NCBI GenBank assembly: GCA_026874595.1
Contig: CM049306.1
Span: forward strand, 50,852,019 to 50,916,018
Source: Sipunculus nudus
Lineage: Eukaryota; Annelida; Sipuncula; Golfingiida; Sipunculidae
Length of the DNA stretch: 64,000 nucleotides
Direction of reading: 5' to 3'
In this document: positions 12,679 through 26,030 of the stretch, one piece after another
Layout: each line of letters starts with the position of its first letter
Position numbering within the stretch: the stretch's first letter is position 1
The notes under the pieces: generated by a model
Seen by the model: only the letters and a program-made list of their open reading frames with translations
The model's database searches: none
What the model was told of the DNA's origin: nothing
Program-made: the position numbers and the translations under genes

Positions 12679-13237
12679 TAGTGGTGGGAGTCGTTCCTTT
12701 TTCATAATCGATCATCGGTTTGAGCAAACCGATCAATAATTGATTATTAATCGGTTCAGACAAGTATAAAGAAATATGCAATTATCTGTCAAACTGTACT
12801 TTCATAACCCAGCCCGCATGTCTTAGTAATTGTACCTTAAGAAAAGAAGTTATATTTTTATATTTTCCTTGCTTTATATTTTGATATGCTTTTCAAAGTT
12901 TCATTTTAGTTATTTATAATAATCAAGAATTAAACCACAGTCCAGGACATCTTCTTGCTGCATAGAACTTGAGAATTTATGGATCATTTTAACGCCATAC
13001 CGCCCATATATGTTATACTCGGTTACATGCGAAAGTTATTTGGGAACAAAGACTCATTAGTTGAAGCGCGGAATGCTGTGAAAAATGGAAGAATAATTTA
13101 GTCTATAACCTTAAGGCATTCTGGAAAAAAAAATCATGATTATGATGTATTCAATAGTTGCCTTTGGTAATCGAGTGCTTGTAAGAGGCAGCAAACCGAC
13201 TGACTTTCGATAAAACTTGATGATTGGCCCATCACTA
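12679..13237. mobile_element. hAT-like MITE with 8-bp target duplication
   Basis: Flanked by GTAAATAC at 12671-12678 and 13238-13245. Ends are TAGTGGTGGGAG and, on the reverse strand, TAGTGATGGGCC, fitting the TAGNG start of hAT ends. 559 bp, with no transposase ORF. The inside has paired motifs around ATCGGTTTGAGCAAACCGAT. Confidence 0.85.
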
Positions 13238-13245
13238 GTAAATAC

Positions 13246-13978
13246 TACCAGTACCCATGTCGGCATGTTTTCAGGGATATTTTATTATACGAAAGAGACA
13301 GTATAACGTTTCTAGGCTGCAGGTTGTGGGAGCCATTCCTCTGACTACCGAGTGAATAATAATGCTTACCTGGCACATAATTCGTATGGGACAAATAATC
13401 CAATATATATTGCAACACAGTTCATATATGACTGTGACATAGTAAACTATGGCCAGGTGATACCAGTTGATGACGTCAGTCAGTACGACGTCATGCGCCA
13501 TCGCCCTTTGTGACGTCATTATTATGTTATAATCAGCTCTCTCTGCCATGGGCATGGAAGTCCATATGTGTAAGAGCGTTTTGGGGGCTCATTATAATAA
13601 TAAGTTAAAAGGGCCGAGCATTTGGGTTGTGGTGGGTAGGTCAATTTCCAGAGTGTTTTTTTTTCAAATATTTTCAGGTAAAAAGTTCCCAGGAATAACA
13701 CAGTTTTATTTTACATTCCATGACAACAACTCTGAACACTATTTTCTACACAGGGTCATTGCATCCCCATATCAGATGCTTTTTTCATTTTTTAAAAATG
13801 ATCACAAAACTTTATAACCATATACACATAGATGAAGGACTAAAGACATAAAATGAGAAGAAAAACATCATGACAAAAAACAACATTTACATTGTATTAT
13901 CTTATGGATTTTTTGGCAATGGAACTTTTAAGGCAAATGCCATGGGCTGCCAACCTCACTCTAACAGTTACATTTTTT
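13246..13978. other. Non-repetitive island inside rearranged R1
   Basis: About 730 bp that I cannot match to the repeat families here. It holds three CRE-type sites (see 13471-13518). Short ORFs on both strands show no recognisable domain. No gene called. Confidence 0.4.
13471..13518. promoter_or_regulatory. Cluster of three CRE-like motifs
   Basis: TGACGTCA at 13471-13478 and 13511-13518 are full palindromic CREB/ATF sites; CGACGTCA at 13486-13493 is a near match. Three in under 50 bp of AT-rich DNA is unusual. No promoter or transcript is evident, so function is inference. Confidence 0.35.
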
Positions 13979-15173
13979 AAGAATATTTATGACATATTTA
14001 TTTATGCATCATTGCATAAGCTCACAGATTGGCTCCACATGCAGCCCTGAGGAGCATGACACCCATGAGGCGATCACATGATACTCATGAGGTGATCACA
14101 TGCTACCCATGAGGTGATCACAAGGTCCAATAATTCTGCCAAAAATCGGTCAAGTAAACTTGAACAAAGGCCACCTATAAGAATAATTTTTTGTACAATG
14201 TGACAGAAGTTATAATTGAAAAAACACGTTTGTAGATGAACACAATTGCAGTCCTCAGTTTGAAATAGACATAATAATGGCCATAAGAATAACTTAAGCT
14301 TTTCACAACTCAACCAAAAATCTACAAACTCAATCTATTCTTATCAGATGGCTAATTTTTTGCATTAAATTTCATGATGCTAGCTACAGTTGTTTTCGAG
14401 ATAGTATAGGTTAATGTACAGATGACGGACCCTGGACACCACCACACCATTGCATTAGCTGTTCGCTAAAAATTATTACAGATGCATACTGAATGCAAAA
14501 TTAAAATACAGATACATCTTGCTGATGGCAAAATGTTAAATCAGGTTGAGTATGGATACCAATTATTTATAATTCATGTACAGCTGTCTTTATATACCCA
14601 CAGAGAGCTGTATACCTGTGATTGTAAACATTGCCTGGCATGAGGAATATCTACAATCATAAATCTACATTTTTTAAAAGCTTTTAAAAAACATTCTTGT
14701 CAATATTGACCATAGATAACCTGAATTCTAAATGTCTAGAGGCATGATGTAACGGATGCTGATAAACTGGTGCCAGGCTAGATGTATCTGCTTCACACAG
14801 CTAACATATATGGCAAAATGACTCAATTCAATCTTAATAATTCAGCCAAAATTCATTCTTTGGAACCATAAAAGACAATTATTATAAGAATTATTCAGGG
14901 GATTGTTCTTGTAAAATATTAAACAAATTGGTCTCAGTGTCGTCAGTCGAAAAACGTTTTGTAGGTTTATAACTCATATAGGAAAATACAGCAAAATGGC
15001 TGAGTTAAGCTTCCCATAACTCAGCCAAAATCACTGAACCGAAACCATTTGAACAAACTTGAATTATCAACATCTAAGGATAATTAATGTGTGAGATTTA
15101 AGAATTTGGCCCAGTGGTTTTTGAGAAGATCTTTGTAGCCACTGAGCTAAAATGGGCTGTTATGGCAAATGAC
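13979..15173 (-). repeat. Inverted R1 block
   Basis: Read on the minus strand, this block follows R1 order as in 21730-22570, with sequence like 1570-1800. It contains the same junction as 22440-22460, where an interior block ending TTTTGCATTCAATATGCATC runs straight into a fresh R1 head TTTTTAGTGAACCTGTG. The inverted copy has that junction at about 14455-14480. Confidence 0.7.
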
Positions 15174-16482
15174 TAATTATAAAAAAGCATTTCAGCCAAA
15201 GTCTTTCAGTATGTGTAAACAGATTTACAAACAGGCAAAGATTGTGTCTGTATCATTGAATAGGTTGAAAAACTGCCAACTGTTTCAGATTTTGCAACAG
15301 ATCTAGAGTTCATTCAGTGCAGCCAGATATAGGTCAAGAGTTGAATCAGTTCAGCCAAGCACAAGGCATGTAATCACCACATGGGTGTCATGTGAACACC
15401 TCATGGGCAGCATGTGATCACCTCATTGGTAGCGTACGTGCCCTTAAGGGATGCATGTGCAGCCAATCTGTGAGCTTATGCAATGTTGTGGCTACTATTT
15501 CAGATTTGGCAACAGGCCAAAGGTCAGTCTGGATCTAATTTTAGCTTCGGCAGACTGCCAACTGTATCAGATTAGGTAACAGGTCAAGAGTTCACTCAGT
15601 GCAGCCAGGTATAGGTCAGGAGTTCACTCAGTGCAGTAGCTGCATTCTATTTATAGCGTTGGCAGACTGCCCACTGTGTCAGATTATGCAACAGGTCAAG
15701 AGTTCACTCAGTGCAGCCAGGTACAGGTCAAAAGTTCACTCAGTCTAGCCAGGTGCAGGTCGTGAGTTCACTTAGTGCAGTAGCCTGAGCTAGCAATTTG
15801 TCACAATTCACTTGGGGCAACTGCCTTTCTCACCTAAGCCTGGTCAGCCCCATGCATCAAACTCAAGGTAAGTCTGATGTATTGGCCTGATATTTTGGCC
15901 TGTCTATGTGTCTTTGATGGCTTTCTCATTCACAAGACAGGTGTCGCCACCTAGAATGACTTTTGCACAATGAATGTGCCTCCTTATAGCTACTGAGAAT
16001 TTGATATAATCAGCCTGAAATTAGGCATATTTAAACATATCAAATAGCTTTGTCATATACAAGACTGGTGGTGCCACCTACAATAATTTTGGCATGTGTG
16101 TGTGTCCCTGCTTATTTCTCAGAAGAGGTTTGATGTACCTGTCTGAAATTGGGCATATGTATATATCTCTGATAGCTTTGTTGTATACAAGACTGGTGGT
16201 GCCAGCTACAATCATTTTTGTGATGTGTGCATCCATGCCAGAATTTCAGCAAAGATGTTCGTGTAATTGTTTCTTATTCAAAATGTTTAGTACTTGCATT
16301 GTTCATATACATGAAAAGTAATGGTCCAGTATTGAAGCATTATACCTGGTGTATTTCCCAATGCACAGGTTCGCATTAGGCCTGTAGGCCTTGTTTTGGT
16401 TTTTTTTTCTAGACTTGTTTTAGTGAACCTGTGAGCTTATGCAGAAGCTTGATCTAACAAAAATGTTGCTTTATTTTTCCAG

Positions 16483-16677
16483 GTAGTCGCAGCAACTGCT
16501 GGGGGGACTATGTTAGTGTGTATGCCGGAAATTCCACAACATCACCTAAACTTTTGAATCGTTATTGTGGTTCTCAGCCACCACAGCCACTGAAATCCTT
16601 AGGTGGAATGACTATTCAGTTCCGCACGAACTGGTATAGTACTGGAACTGGCTGGAAGGCTGAATATCAGGCCTCAG
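16483..16677 (+). CDS. CUB1, second half (exon)
   Basis: This 195-nt exon, phase 1 at both ends, follows the acceptor TTTTTCCAG and ends at GTAAGG. It supplies the C-terminal half of CUB1: SRSNCWGDYVSVYAG (third Cys and the conserved Asp-Tyr), LLNRYCGSQPP (fourth Cys, the CUB C-G motif), then the MTIQFRTNW strand and a GWKAEYQAS end where CUBs usually read G-F-x-A-x-Y. The third calcium ligand, normally Asp in F-x-S/T-D, is Asn here. With FQIK in the first half, two of three calcium ligands are missing, so this CUB probably does not bind calcium. A possible N-glycosylation site is at the NST triplet. The exon is close to the 3' end tag of an R1 repeat at about 16370-16397. Confidence 0.9.
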
Positions 16678-17500
16678 GTAAGGACATTATCAGATCTAAA
16701 CTTTAAAAGTAATAACTACAATTATTACAGAGGAAAGTAAAAATATACTGTCATGTTTGTGATTGATCCAGAGTGTAGCAAATCTAGAAAACCCAGCCGA
16801 AAATGATTTTGATAATATTTTTATAAAATCCTGGTGGTCATGTTGACTGTACGACACAGACTAAGTATTATAATACATGTTTAATTTATAATTTGAAATA
16901 AAATGCCCCAAAAAAAATAATTTTCCATTTTCAAATGACTAGGAGCTAGCATTACCAAATTTTATGTAAAAAATCAGTCATCTAAAAATGCTGTTGGAAT
17001 TTGCTTATTTTTTTGCTATCTGCATTAATTTAGATTCTATAGGGGAAAAGCTAAAAAAAAACTTTAAAAATCTTCTCCTAAACTGTCCTTATCTCTGAAA
17101 CAATTTTTCTCAAGTTTGTTCGAATGGTTCCAGTTAGTTGAATTTCATCTGAGTTACAGGAACTGAACGTAGTCATTTTGACAAAAAATGACATAAAAAT
17201 TACAATATTAGAAACGGCTGGAGCTGTGGCCAAATTTTGTGCAAATGTTGGTCACACGACTAATACTTGAAATTGAGGTAATGGTGCTGCCACCTGCATC
17301 AACCTTTTTTGTACGGGGATCATTGGTCATCAGTACAGTAACCCATATAATTTCTCAGGAATAACAGGAGCTTAGCATCCCCAAATTTTATGCAAAAACC
17401 TGTCACATATAAAATGTTGTGGTATTTAGCATTTTGTTGCACCATCTGCAATAACTTACATTTTACAGGGGAAAAGCTAATCAGAGATCATTCTGCCAAA

Positions 17501-17815
17501 TTGTTCAATATTTCACAGAAATGATCCCAGAGACAAGCTCTCTCAAGTTTGTTCAAATGGAGTGGGTTTGATGAATTTTGGCCGAGTTGCAGGAATTTGA
17601 ACTTGTTGTTCAATATTTCACAGAAATGATCCCAGAGACAAGCTCTCTCAAGTTTGTTCAAATGGAGTGGGTTTGATGAATTTTGGCCGAGTTGCAGGAA
17701 TTTGAACTTGTTGTTCAATGTTTCACAGAAATGATCCAAGAGACAAGCTCTCTCAAGTTTGTTCAAATGGAGTGGGTTTGATGAATTTTGGCCGAGTTGC
17801 AGGAATTTGAACTAG
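17501..17815 (+). repeat. 105-bp tandem triplication in R1
   Basis: TTGTTCAATATTTCACAG-type starts at 17501, 17606 and 17711 give three nearly identical 105-bp units. Because 105 is divisible by 3, a minus-strand ORF with 35-residue repeats appears; it is an artefact, not a gene. Confidence 0.9.
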
Positions 17816-18656
17816 TCATTTGGCCAAGTAAGCATACTGACATATCAGAAATGACAGGAGCTAGCATCACAAGTTTTTTGCAGATGTTGGTCAAATGACT
17901 CAAATTTGAAACAGTGGTATTTGTGGGGCCACCTACATTGACCTGTTTGACGGGCAAAACCTGATAATTTCAGTCTATTTTAGGGTTTAAAATGTTTTTT
18001 GATGAAATTTTCAAGCTAAATTATTAAATTTTTCACAAGAATGATCCTAGGGTAGGGTTCTGTCAGTTGTATAAGAATATTTTGGGTTCATTAATTTTTG
18101 GTAATACCATAGAAGCTTATGTTGGTCTTATGACCATTAGTAAGCCTATTACAAACTGAGGGCTGCAATAGTCTCCTTCTGCAAAACTGTTGTTTCAACT
18201 TCTGTAACATTGCACAAAAATGATTCTTAAGAGGCCTCTGTTTAAGTTTACTTAAATGACATTTGGCAGAATAATTGGACCTTTTACAAGACTGCATCTT
18301 ATATATCAAAAATATCTTATGAATATGTCTGCTTGAAAAAAAGCATTAATGCACAATTGTAACCAAAGTGTAAACTGATTTACCAACAGGCCAAGATTGT
18401 GCCTATATCTATAAATAGCTTGGCAGACTGCCAACTATTTCAGATTTGGCAACAGGCCAACAGTCAGTCTGGATCTATTTATATATAGCCTTGGTTATTT
18501 GATCTGGTTCATTTGGGGGAAACTGCCTGCCTTATCTGAGCTTGGTCAACCCAGTGCACCTGACTCACTAGAAGTTTGATGTATTGGCCTGACATTTTGA
18601 CTTACCCATGCATCTTTGATGAATCACTAATACACAAGACTGGTGTCGCCACCCAC

Positions 18657-20447
18657 AATGATTTTTAGCTCAGCTGACTATAAGTCATCTGAGCTATAGT
18701 CTTGGTCCATTTTCCATCCTCGGTCCGTCTGTCCGTCCGTAGATGTGGCACGTTTGAAACCGTAAGACCTAGAATTCCAAATTCTGCATAATGTTAGAAG
18801 TCCCCAAGATCTCCTACCAAGCCGAAAACTGGGTCTCTGCGACTTTATTCCTTTGAGAAATCAAGGAAAAACCTCAATTTTTAGCTCAGCTGACTATAAG
18901 TCATCTGAGCTATAGTCGTGGTCCATTGTCCATCGTCCGTCCGTCTGTCTGTCTGAAATTCGGCATATAGTTAGATGTCCCCAAAATCTCCTACCATGCC
19001 GAAAATTGGGTCAATAGGACTTCGTTCCTTCAAAATATTAAGGAAAAACCTCAATTTTTTATTAGAAATCTATTTTTACACTTCAGGACTGCTTAATATC
19101 AAAACCACTCATCTGGTTTTCTTCATACCATAAATTATCCTCTATATAGTTCCTATGTACATGCCAGAAATTAAGTCAGTATTATTTAATTTGAAAAAGT
19201 TATGGGCCCAAACATAATGTACTTTGTTAAAAAAACAGGAAAGATATTTGGTCACTTAAGACCAAACGTGTTAAAGGTAGGGACTTTTTTTCAGTAATAC
19301 AACTTTAATTTATCAAAATTTAATTGTATACCAAAAATTAGATCAAAATCTGATAAATTTTTTTTAATATTGGCAAAAATATAAAATTGGTACCTTCAAT
19401 TATGCCCAACTTTGGCCACGGCACTTTTTTTCTGTAAGTACTGTGGATTTAATTTTCACAGCATGTACACATAAGGATTTAATCTGTTAAATCTGAAAAT
19501 TGAAAAATGAAAGCTGCAAAATTAGGGTAGTTATTGAATTTTTTTAGGCTTTTGTTGTATTACCTTACATTGTTGAGCAGTCCAGTTTGGTCACTGTAGG
19601 TCATTCAGTGGCATAATGTTATGTAATCCCATCAACAGGGCAAGCCCTCTCTCCACTGAGTTGAGCTTGATCAGGCTATCTGCAGTTAATACCACAGGGA
19701 GCCTTTTTCTCTCCCCCCCCCCCCCACCCCATTCTGTTGACAGACCTGCACTATGAACTAGATGAATCTTATAGTTAACATTTTTTCAGCAACAAGCAGT
19801 AACAACAGAGACCCCTCCCCCACCCAACCCTTCAATATACAGGACCCATAAACATGATGAATTTTATAATTTTAATGTTAAATAAATTCTTGATGAGACT
19901 TGGACAATTTTGATTTTTTAAAGAAAAAAATGTTCAGGAATTTAATCCTAATATTCAAATAAGATATAAAATATTAGGATCTTATGTAAGTGCTAACTGA
20001 CAAGATTAAAGAAGATATAAATACTTTGTAGCATTTCATTGATATCTCTTAAAGTTGGCGGGGCCTAGGTGTGAATAACACTGTTAACTTAGTTTTAAAA
20101 TTAGGAATATATGTCAAACTTTGTGGGATTAATTTTTAACTCACATGGCCATATATTTAACTTTTGAAAACTTAATTACCTTCACACATTATTTGTTTAA
20201 GAAATGTTACTTTTATATAACACTTACCATAGGCCCATTTTTCCCCTTGGTGCATCACTAAATGGTTTAGTTCATGTCTATTATTCTATAATTTATTGAG
20301 TTTCATTTTTACATCTTAGCATTGCCATTTTCTCATAGCTTTTCAAATGATAATATACATGACAAACCAAAAGAAATAAAAGCAATTTGCAGTTACTAAT
20401 ATTTTCCAAAATTCAGCAGAGCGATGTGACCCATGGGTCCCTTGTTG
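18657..20447 (+). mobile_element. R2-family element with duplicated head
   Basis: Two R2 heads in the same direction, at about 18663 and 18882, about 220 bp apart, then one interior and the tail AGAGCGATGTGACCCATGGGTCCCTTGTT. Includes a poly-C tract at about 19711-19727. Sits inside the R1 copy 16920-21058. Confidence 0.7.
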
Positions 20448-21068
20448 TCTAATGCATGTACCTGCTCATTTCTCAGGAGTGATTTGATATATAATCCTGA
20501 AATTGTGCATTTCACTACATTTTGGATAGCTTCATCATACACAAGCCTGGTGGAGCCACTTACAAAAATTTTGCAGTGTATATCCCTGTTTCTTTCTTAT
20601 GCAATATTTGACATATCAGCTAGAAATTGGGCATATTTATACATCTAAGATAGCTTTGTCATATAAAAGACTTATGGCACCACCTTCAATTGTTTTGGGT
20701 TTCATACATCTGTGCATAAAACTCAAGAGTGATTTGAAGTGTCTGCCTAGTGCCTGGAATGTAACATGTATAACATCTTCTACAACTTTAAATCTTATAT
20801 TTAAGACTGGTGGCACCACCTTTTTAGTAAAATCATTTTTCTGTTGTGTACATCCATGCCAGTATTTCTAGAGTGACGTTTGTGTAATTGGTGTTTGAAT
20901 TTGAGTTTAAAATGTTTAGCATTTGCATTGTAAATGTGCATGTCACACATGTAATTGAAAATTTATTAATTAAGTACTTTTCAAATATTGGTCAATTATT
21001 TTGTCATGAAAGTAAATATATCCCATTGATTAAGTTCACATTAGGTCTGTAGGCCTGGTTTCTATTTT

Positions 21069-24000
21069 TTAGCAAACCTGTGAGCTTATGCGAAGGTGCC
21101 GTGTCATGCGTTGTGCGTCGTCTGTACGTTAACCATAGCTGTCTCAAAAATGGCAGGAGCTAGCATCACCAAATTTTTTTGCAAATAATCAGTCATCCAA
21201 ATAACTATATCGGATTTTGTTTATTTTTTTTTAACTGCATTTTCTAAGATTTTATAGGGAAAAAGCTAAAAGAGCTTTAAAAATCTTCTTCTCCAAAACT
21301 GTCCAGCCAAATTGTCCAATATTTCAAGAAATGATTCCTGGAACAATCTCTCTCAAGTTTGTTCGAATGGTTTGAGTTCGGAGATTTTTGGCCGAGTTAC
21401 AGGAGGTTGAACTTTGTTAACTGTGCAAAAAAGCATACTAAAATTACAATCTCAGAAACGGCTGGAGCTATCATCACCAAATTTTATGCCAATGTTGTTC
21501 ACATGAGACATATCTGAAATTGAGGTATTGGTGGCGCCACCTGCATCGACCTTTTTTGTACAGGGGTCATCAGTGCCCGTATCATACTGACGGCTACAAA
21601 AAACTTCTTCTCTGAAACCATATGGCCAAATAGTTTAATATCGCACAGAAATGATCCTAGGGTAGTGCTTTCTGAAATTTGTTCAAATGGTCTAAGTTCC
21701 GTGACTTTTGGGTGAGTTATGGGAAGCTGAATTTAGTCATATGCTGTAACAGCCCATTTTAGCTCAGTGGCTACAAAGATCTTCTCCTCAAAAACCACGG
21801 GGCTAAATTCTTAAATCTCACACATTAATTATCCTTAGATGTTGATAATTCAAGTTTGTTCAAACTGTTTTGGTTCAGTGATTTTTGGCTGAGTTATGGG
21901 AAGCTTAACTTAGCCATTTTGCTGTATTTTCCAATATGAGTTATAAACCTGTAAAATTTTTTTTGACTGGCCCTACTGAGGCCAATTTGTTACAAGAATA
22001 ATCCCCTGAATAATTCTTATAATAATTGTCTTTTATGGTTCCAAAGAATGAATTTTGGCTGAATTATAAAGGTTCAATTGAGTCATTTTACCATATATGT
22101 TAGCTGTGTGAAGCAGATACACAGATACATCTAGATACATCTAGACTGGCACCAGTTTATCAGCATTTATTACATCATGCCTCTAGACATTTAGATTTCA
22201 GGTTATCTATGGTTAATATTGACAAGAAAGTATTTTTAAAAGCTTTTAAAAAATGTAGATTTATGATTTTAAGATATTCCTCATGCCAGGCAATGTTTAC
22301 AATCATAGCTATACAGCTCTCTGTGGGTATATAAAGATGGCTGCACATGGATTATAAATGATTGGTATCCATAGTCAAATTAATTCAAGATTTTGCCATC
22401 AGTTAGATGTATCTGTATTACAATTTTGCATTCAATATGCATCTGTATTAATTTTTAGTGAACCTGTGAACTAATGCGATGGTGTGGCGGTGTCTGTCTT
22501 CTGTAAGTTTACCCATACTTTTTTTTAAAATGATTGGAGCTAGCATCATGAAATTTAATGCTAAAAATTAGCCATCTGAAAATTTTCTTAAATTTTATAG
22601 AGAAAAAGCTAAAAAAAACCTTTAAAAATCTTCTCCTCCGAAACACTCAAGCCAAATTGTTCAATATTTCACAGAAATAATCTTTTATACCATCTCCCTC
22701 AATTTTTTTCAGGAAGTTGAACTTAGTCATCTGTCCAAAAAAGCATACTAAAATGACAGTCTCAGAAACAGCCAGAGCTATCATCATCAAATTTTTTGCC
22801 AGTGTTGGTCACATGAGTCATACATGAAATTCAGGTATTGGTGGCGCCACCTGAATTGACCTATTTTTGTACAGGGGCCATTGGTCATCTGTACATTAAT
22901 CCATAATTTCTCAGGAATAACAGGAGCTACCATTCCCAGATTTTATGCAATAATCTGTCACATATCAAGTTTTGTGGGATATAGCTTATTTTTTTGCTAT
23001 CTGCATTTACTAAGATTTTATAAGGAAAAAGCTGACAATATTTTAAAAGTGGTCTTCTTGTAGACGGTCCAGCCAAATTGTTAAATATCTTACATAAATG
23101 ATCCCAGAGGCAAGCCCTCTCAAGTTTGTTCAAATGGTTTGCATTTTATGAATTTTAGTGGAGTTACACAAATTTGAACAGTCATTCGGTCAAGTAAGCA
23201 TACTGACATAGTACTCTCAGGAATAACAGAAGCTAGCATTACCAGGTATTGTGCAAATGTTGGTCACATGACTCAGATTTGAAGTTGTAGATTTAGTGGT
23301 GCCACCTACATTGATGTGTTTTTTATGGGCAAAAAAACTCATAATTTTAGCCTCTTTCAACTTAATGATGAAACTGTCAAGTTGAATTGTTAAATTTTTC
23401 AAAAGAATTATCCTAGGACATGGTTCTTTCAATCATATCAGAATATACTGAGTTTGTTGATTTTTGGTTGAGTTGTGAAAAGCTTAAGTTGGTCTTATGG
23501 CCATTATTATGTCTTTTTCAAACTGAGGACACCAATAGTGTTCTTCTACAAAATTATTATTTCAATTATATCTTCTGTAACATTGCACAAAAATTATTCC
23601 TAGGTGGCCGTTGTTCAAGTTTACTAGAATGATTTTTGGCAGAACTATTGGACCTTTAACAATGAAAGTACTGCATCTTTTATTATTCTAGATATTTTGA
23701 TAAAAAGTTTATGAATATGTCGGCTTGAAAAAAGAAATTTTAACCGAAGTCTTTCAGTAAACAGATATACCAACAGGCCAAGATTGAATCTGTATCTTTA
23801 AATAGGTTCAGAAACTGCCAACTGTTTCAGATTTGGGAACAGATCAAGGGTTCATTCAGTGCAGCCAGATATAGGTCAAGAGTTCAATCAGTGCAGCCAA
23901 GCACATGGCATGTGATCACCTCATGGGTGACATGTGAACACCTCATGGGCACCATGTGATCACTTCATGGGTGTCAAGCCCCTCAGGGCAGGGCCCCTGC

Positions 24001-24754
24001 ATGAGCTTATGCAATGGTGTGGCTACTATTTCAGATTTGGCAACAGGCTAGAGGTCAGTCTGGATCTATTTATAGCTTTGGCAGACTGCCAACTGTATCA
24101 GATTAGGCAACAGGTCAAGAGTTCACTCAGTGCAGCCAGGTATGGGTCAGGAGTTCACTCAGTGCAGTAGCTGCATTCTATTTATAGCGTTGGCAGACTG
24201 TCAGCTGTGTCAGATTATGCAACAGGTCAAGAGTTCACTCAGTCTAGCCAGGTGCAGGTCATGAGTTCACTCAGTGCAGTAGTCTGAGCAAGCAATTTGT
24301 CACAGTTCACTCGGGGCAACAGCCTTTCTCAACTAAGCCTGGTCAGCCCCATGCATCAGACTCAAGGTAAGTTTGATGTATTGGCCTAATATTTTGACCT
24401 GTCTATGTGTCTTTGATGGCTTTCTCGCTCACAAGACAGGTGTCGCCACCTACGATGACTTTTGCACACGTTTTTCTCAGGAGGGGTTTGATATATCAGT
24501 CCGAAATTGGGCGTGTGTATATATCTCTGATAGCTTCCTTGTATACAAGACTGGTGGTGCCAGCTACAATCTTTTTAGTGTTGTGTGCACCTATGCCAGA
24601 ATTTCAGCAGTGATGTTTATGTAATTGTTTTTTATTCAAAATGTTTAGTGCTTGCATAGTTCATATACATGAAAAGTAATGGTCCAGCATTGAAGCATTA
24701 TACCTGTTGTATTTCCCAATGCACAGGTTCGCATTAGGCCTGTAGGCCTTGTTA
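21069..24754 (+). repeat. R1-family copy with a second internal head
   Basis: Head AGCAAACCTGTGAGCTTATGCG at about 21072 and a second head AGTGAACCTGTGAACTAATGCG at about 22456; the tail GCATTAGGCCTGTAGGCCTTGTT ends at about 24754. The 3' part (23200-24754) is highly similar to 1400-2945, including the CACCTCATGGGT motif block. Confidence 0.75.
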
Positions 24755-26030
24755 AATATTTTACAAGAATAATCCCTACAATAATTCTTATAATAAATGT
24801 CATTAATGTTTCCACATGAATGATTTTTGGCTGAATTATGAATATTGAATAGAGTCATTTTACCATATATTTTAGCTGTGTTATGCTGTTACATCTAGCC
24901 TGGCAGCAGTTTAACAGCATCTATTACATCATGCCACTAGACATTTAGATTTCAGGTTATCTTTGGTTAATATTGACAAGAAAGTTTTTTTTTAAAAGCT
25001 TTTAAAAATGTTAGATTTATGATTTAAGTTATTCATCATACCAGGCAATGTTACAGTCATGGATATTCAGCTCTCTGTGGCTATATAAGACAATTGTACG
25101 TGGATTATAAATTATTGGTATCCCTACTCAACTTAATTCAAGAATTTGCCATCAATGAGATATATCTGTATTTTAATTTTGCATTCAGTATGCATCATTA
25201 ATAATTTCACATATATTCCTGATTTCTTCTTAATAAAAAGTCGGCTGAAAAGCATTTTGTATTGGGAAAATAAATTTCAAAGTTATTTCAAGTAGGGACC
25301 ACTTTTGTGTACAGATGGCAGCACTTGGTTTACCATTGGCAGATTGCCAGTGCCTTGATGTTGGCCATTAGCCAAGATGATGTCAGCTCTATAAATAGTT
25401 TTGGCACAGTGAGAGGATTGGAAGAAGTGAAGCCAGGTAGAGGTCAAGAGTTCACTCAGTGCAGTAGCTGCATTCTATTTATAGCTGTGGAAGTTTGCTC
25501 ACTGCATCATATTTGGCACCAAAGTTCAGCCTGAATCTATTTATAGCTTTGGCAGACTGCCAAGTGTGTCAGATTATGCAACAGGTCAAGAGTTCACCCA
25601 GTGCAGTAGCTTGAGGCAGCAATTTGTCACAGGTCACTCGGGGGCAACTGCCTTACTCACCTAAGCCTATTCAGCCCTGTGCATCAAAATCTGGGGAAGT
25701 TTGATGTATTGGACTGATATTTTGACCTGTCTATGCGTCTTTGATGTATTCTTATTTACAAGACAGGTGGTGCCACCTACATTGAATTTTGCAGTGTATG
25801 GGCCTTCTTATTTCTACAGAGGAATTTGATACATCAGCCTAAAATTGGGCATGTTTATACATATCTCGTAGCTTTATAGTGTACAAGACTGGTGGCGCCA
25901 CCTACAATAGTTTTTGCACAGTGTATGGCCCTGCTTATTTCACAGGAGGGGTTTGACATATCAGTCTGACATTGGGCATATTTATATATCTCTTCATTGT
26001 ATATAAGACTGGTAGTGCCAGCTACAATCA
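24755..26030 (+). repeat. R1 interior block without head
   Basis: Directly abuts the previous R1 tail. It matches 50260-51580 (TTTTACAAGAATAATCCCTAC, GTACAGATGGCAGCACTTGG blocks) and leads into a G-family start. No gene seen. Confidence 0.6.

Larger units (their letters stand above)
12001..16397 (+). repeat. R1-family copy, heavily rearranged
   Basis: Starts AGCAAACCTGAGCTTATGC and ends with the R1 tag at about 16370-16397. R1 order breaks at about 12655, where unrelated DNA and a hAT-like element occur, then an inverted R1 block (13979-15173), and resumes directly at about 15174. The 3' half (15180-16397) closely matches 1890-2945 and 23740-24754. Confidence 0.65.
16920..21058 (+). repeat. 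R1-family copy with R2 insertion
   Basis: R1 interior runs to about 18656, is interrupted by R2 sequence to about 20447, and resumes (GCATGTACCTGCTCATTTCTCAGG) to an R1 tag near 21058. Contains the tandem block 17501-17815. Confidence 0.65.

Noticed and set aside
13271-13555. 94-residue minus-strand ORF over the CRE cluster
   Set aside because: No domain or splice context; kept only as an unexplained non-repetitive island.
17488-17766. Minus-strand ORF with 35-residue repeats
   Set aside because: It is created by a 105-bp tandem duplication of R1 DNA; the same frame is broken in other R1 copies.
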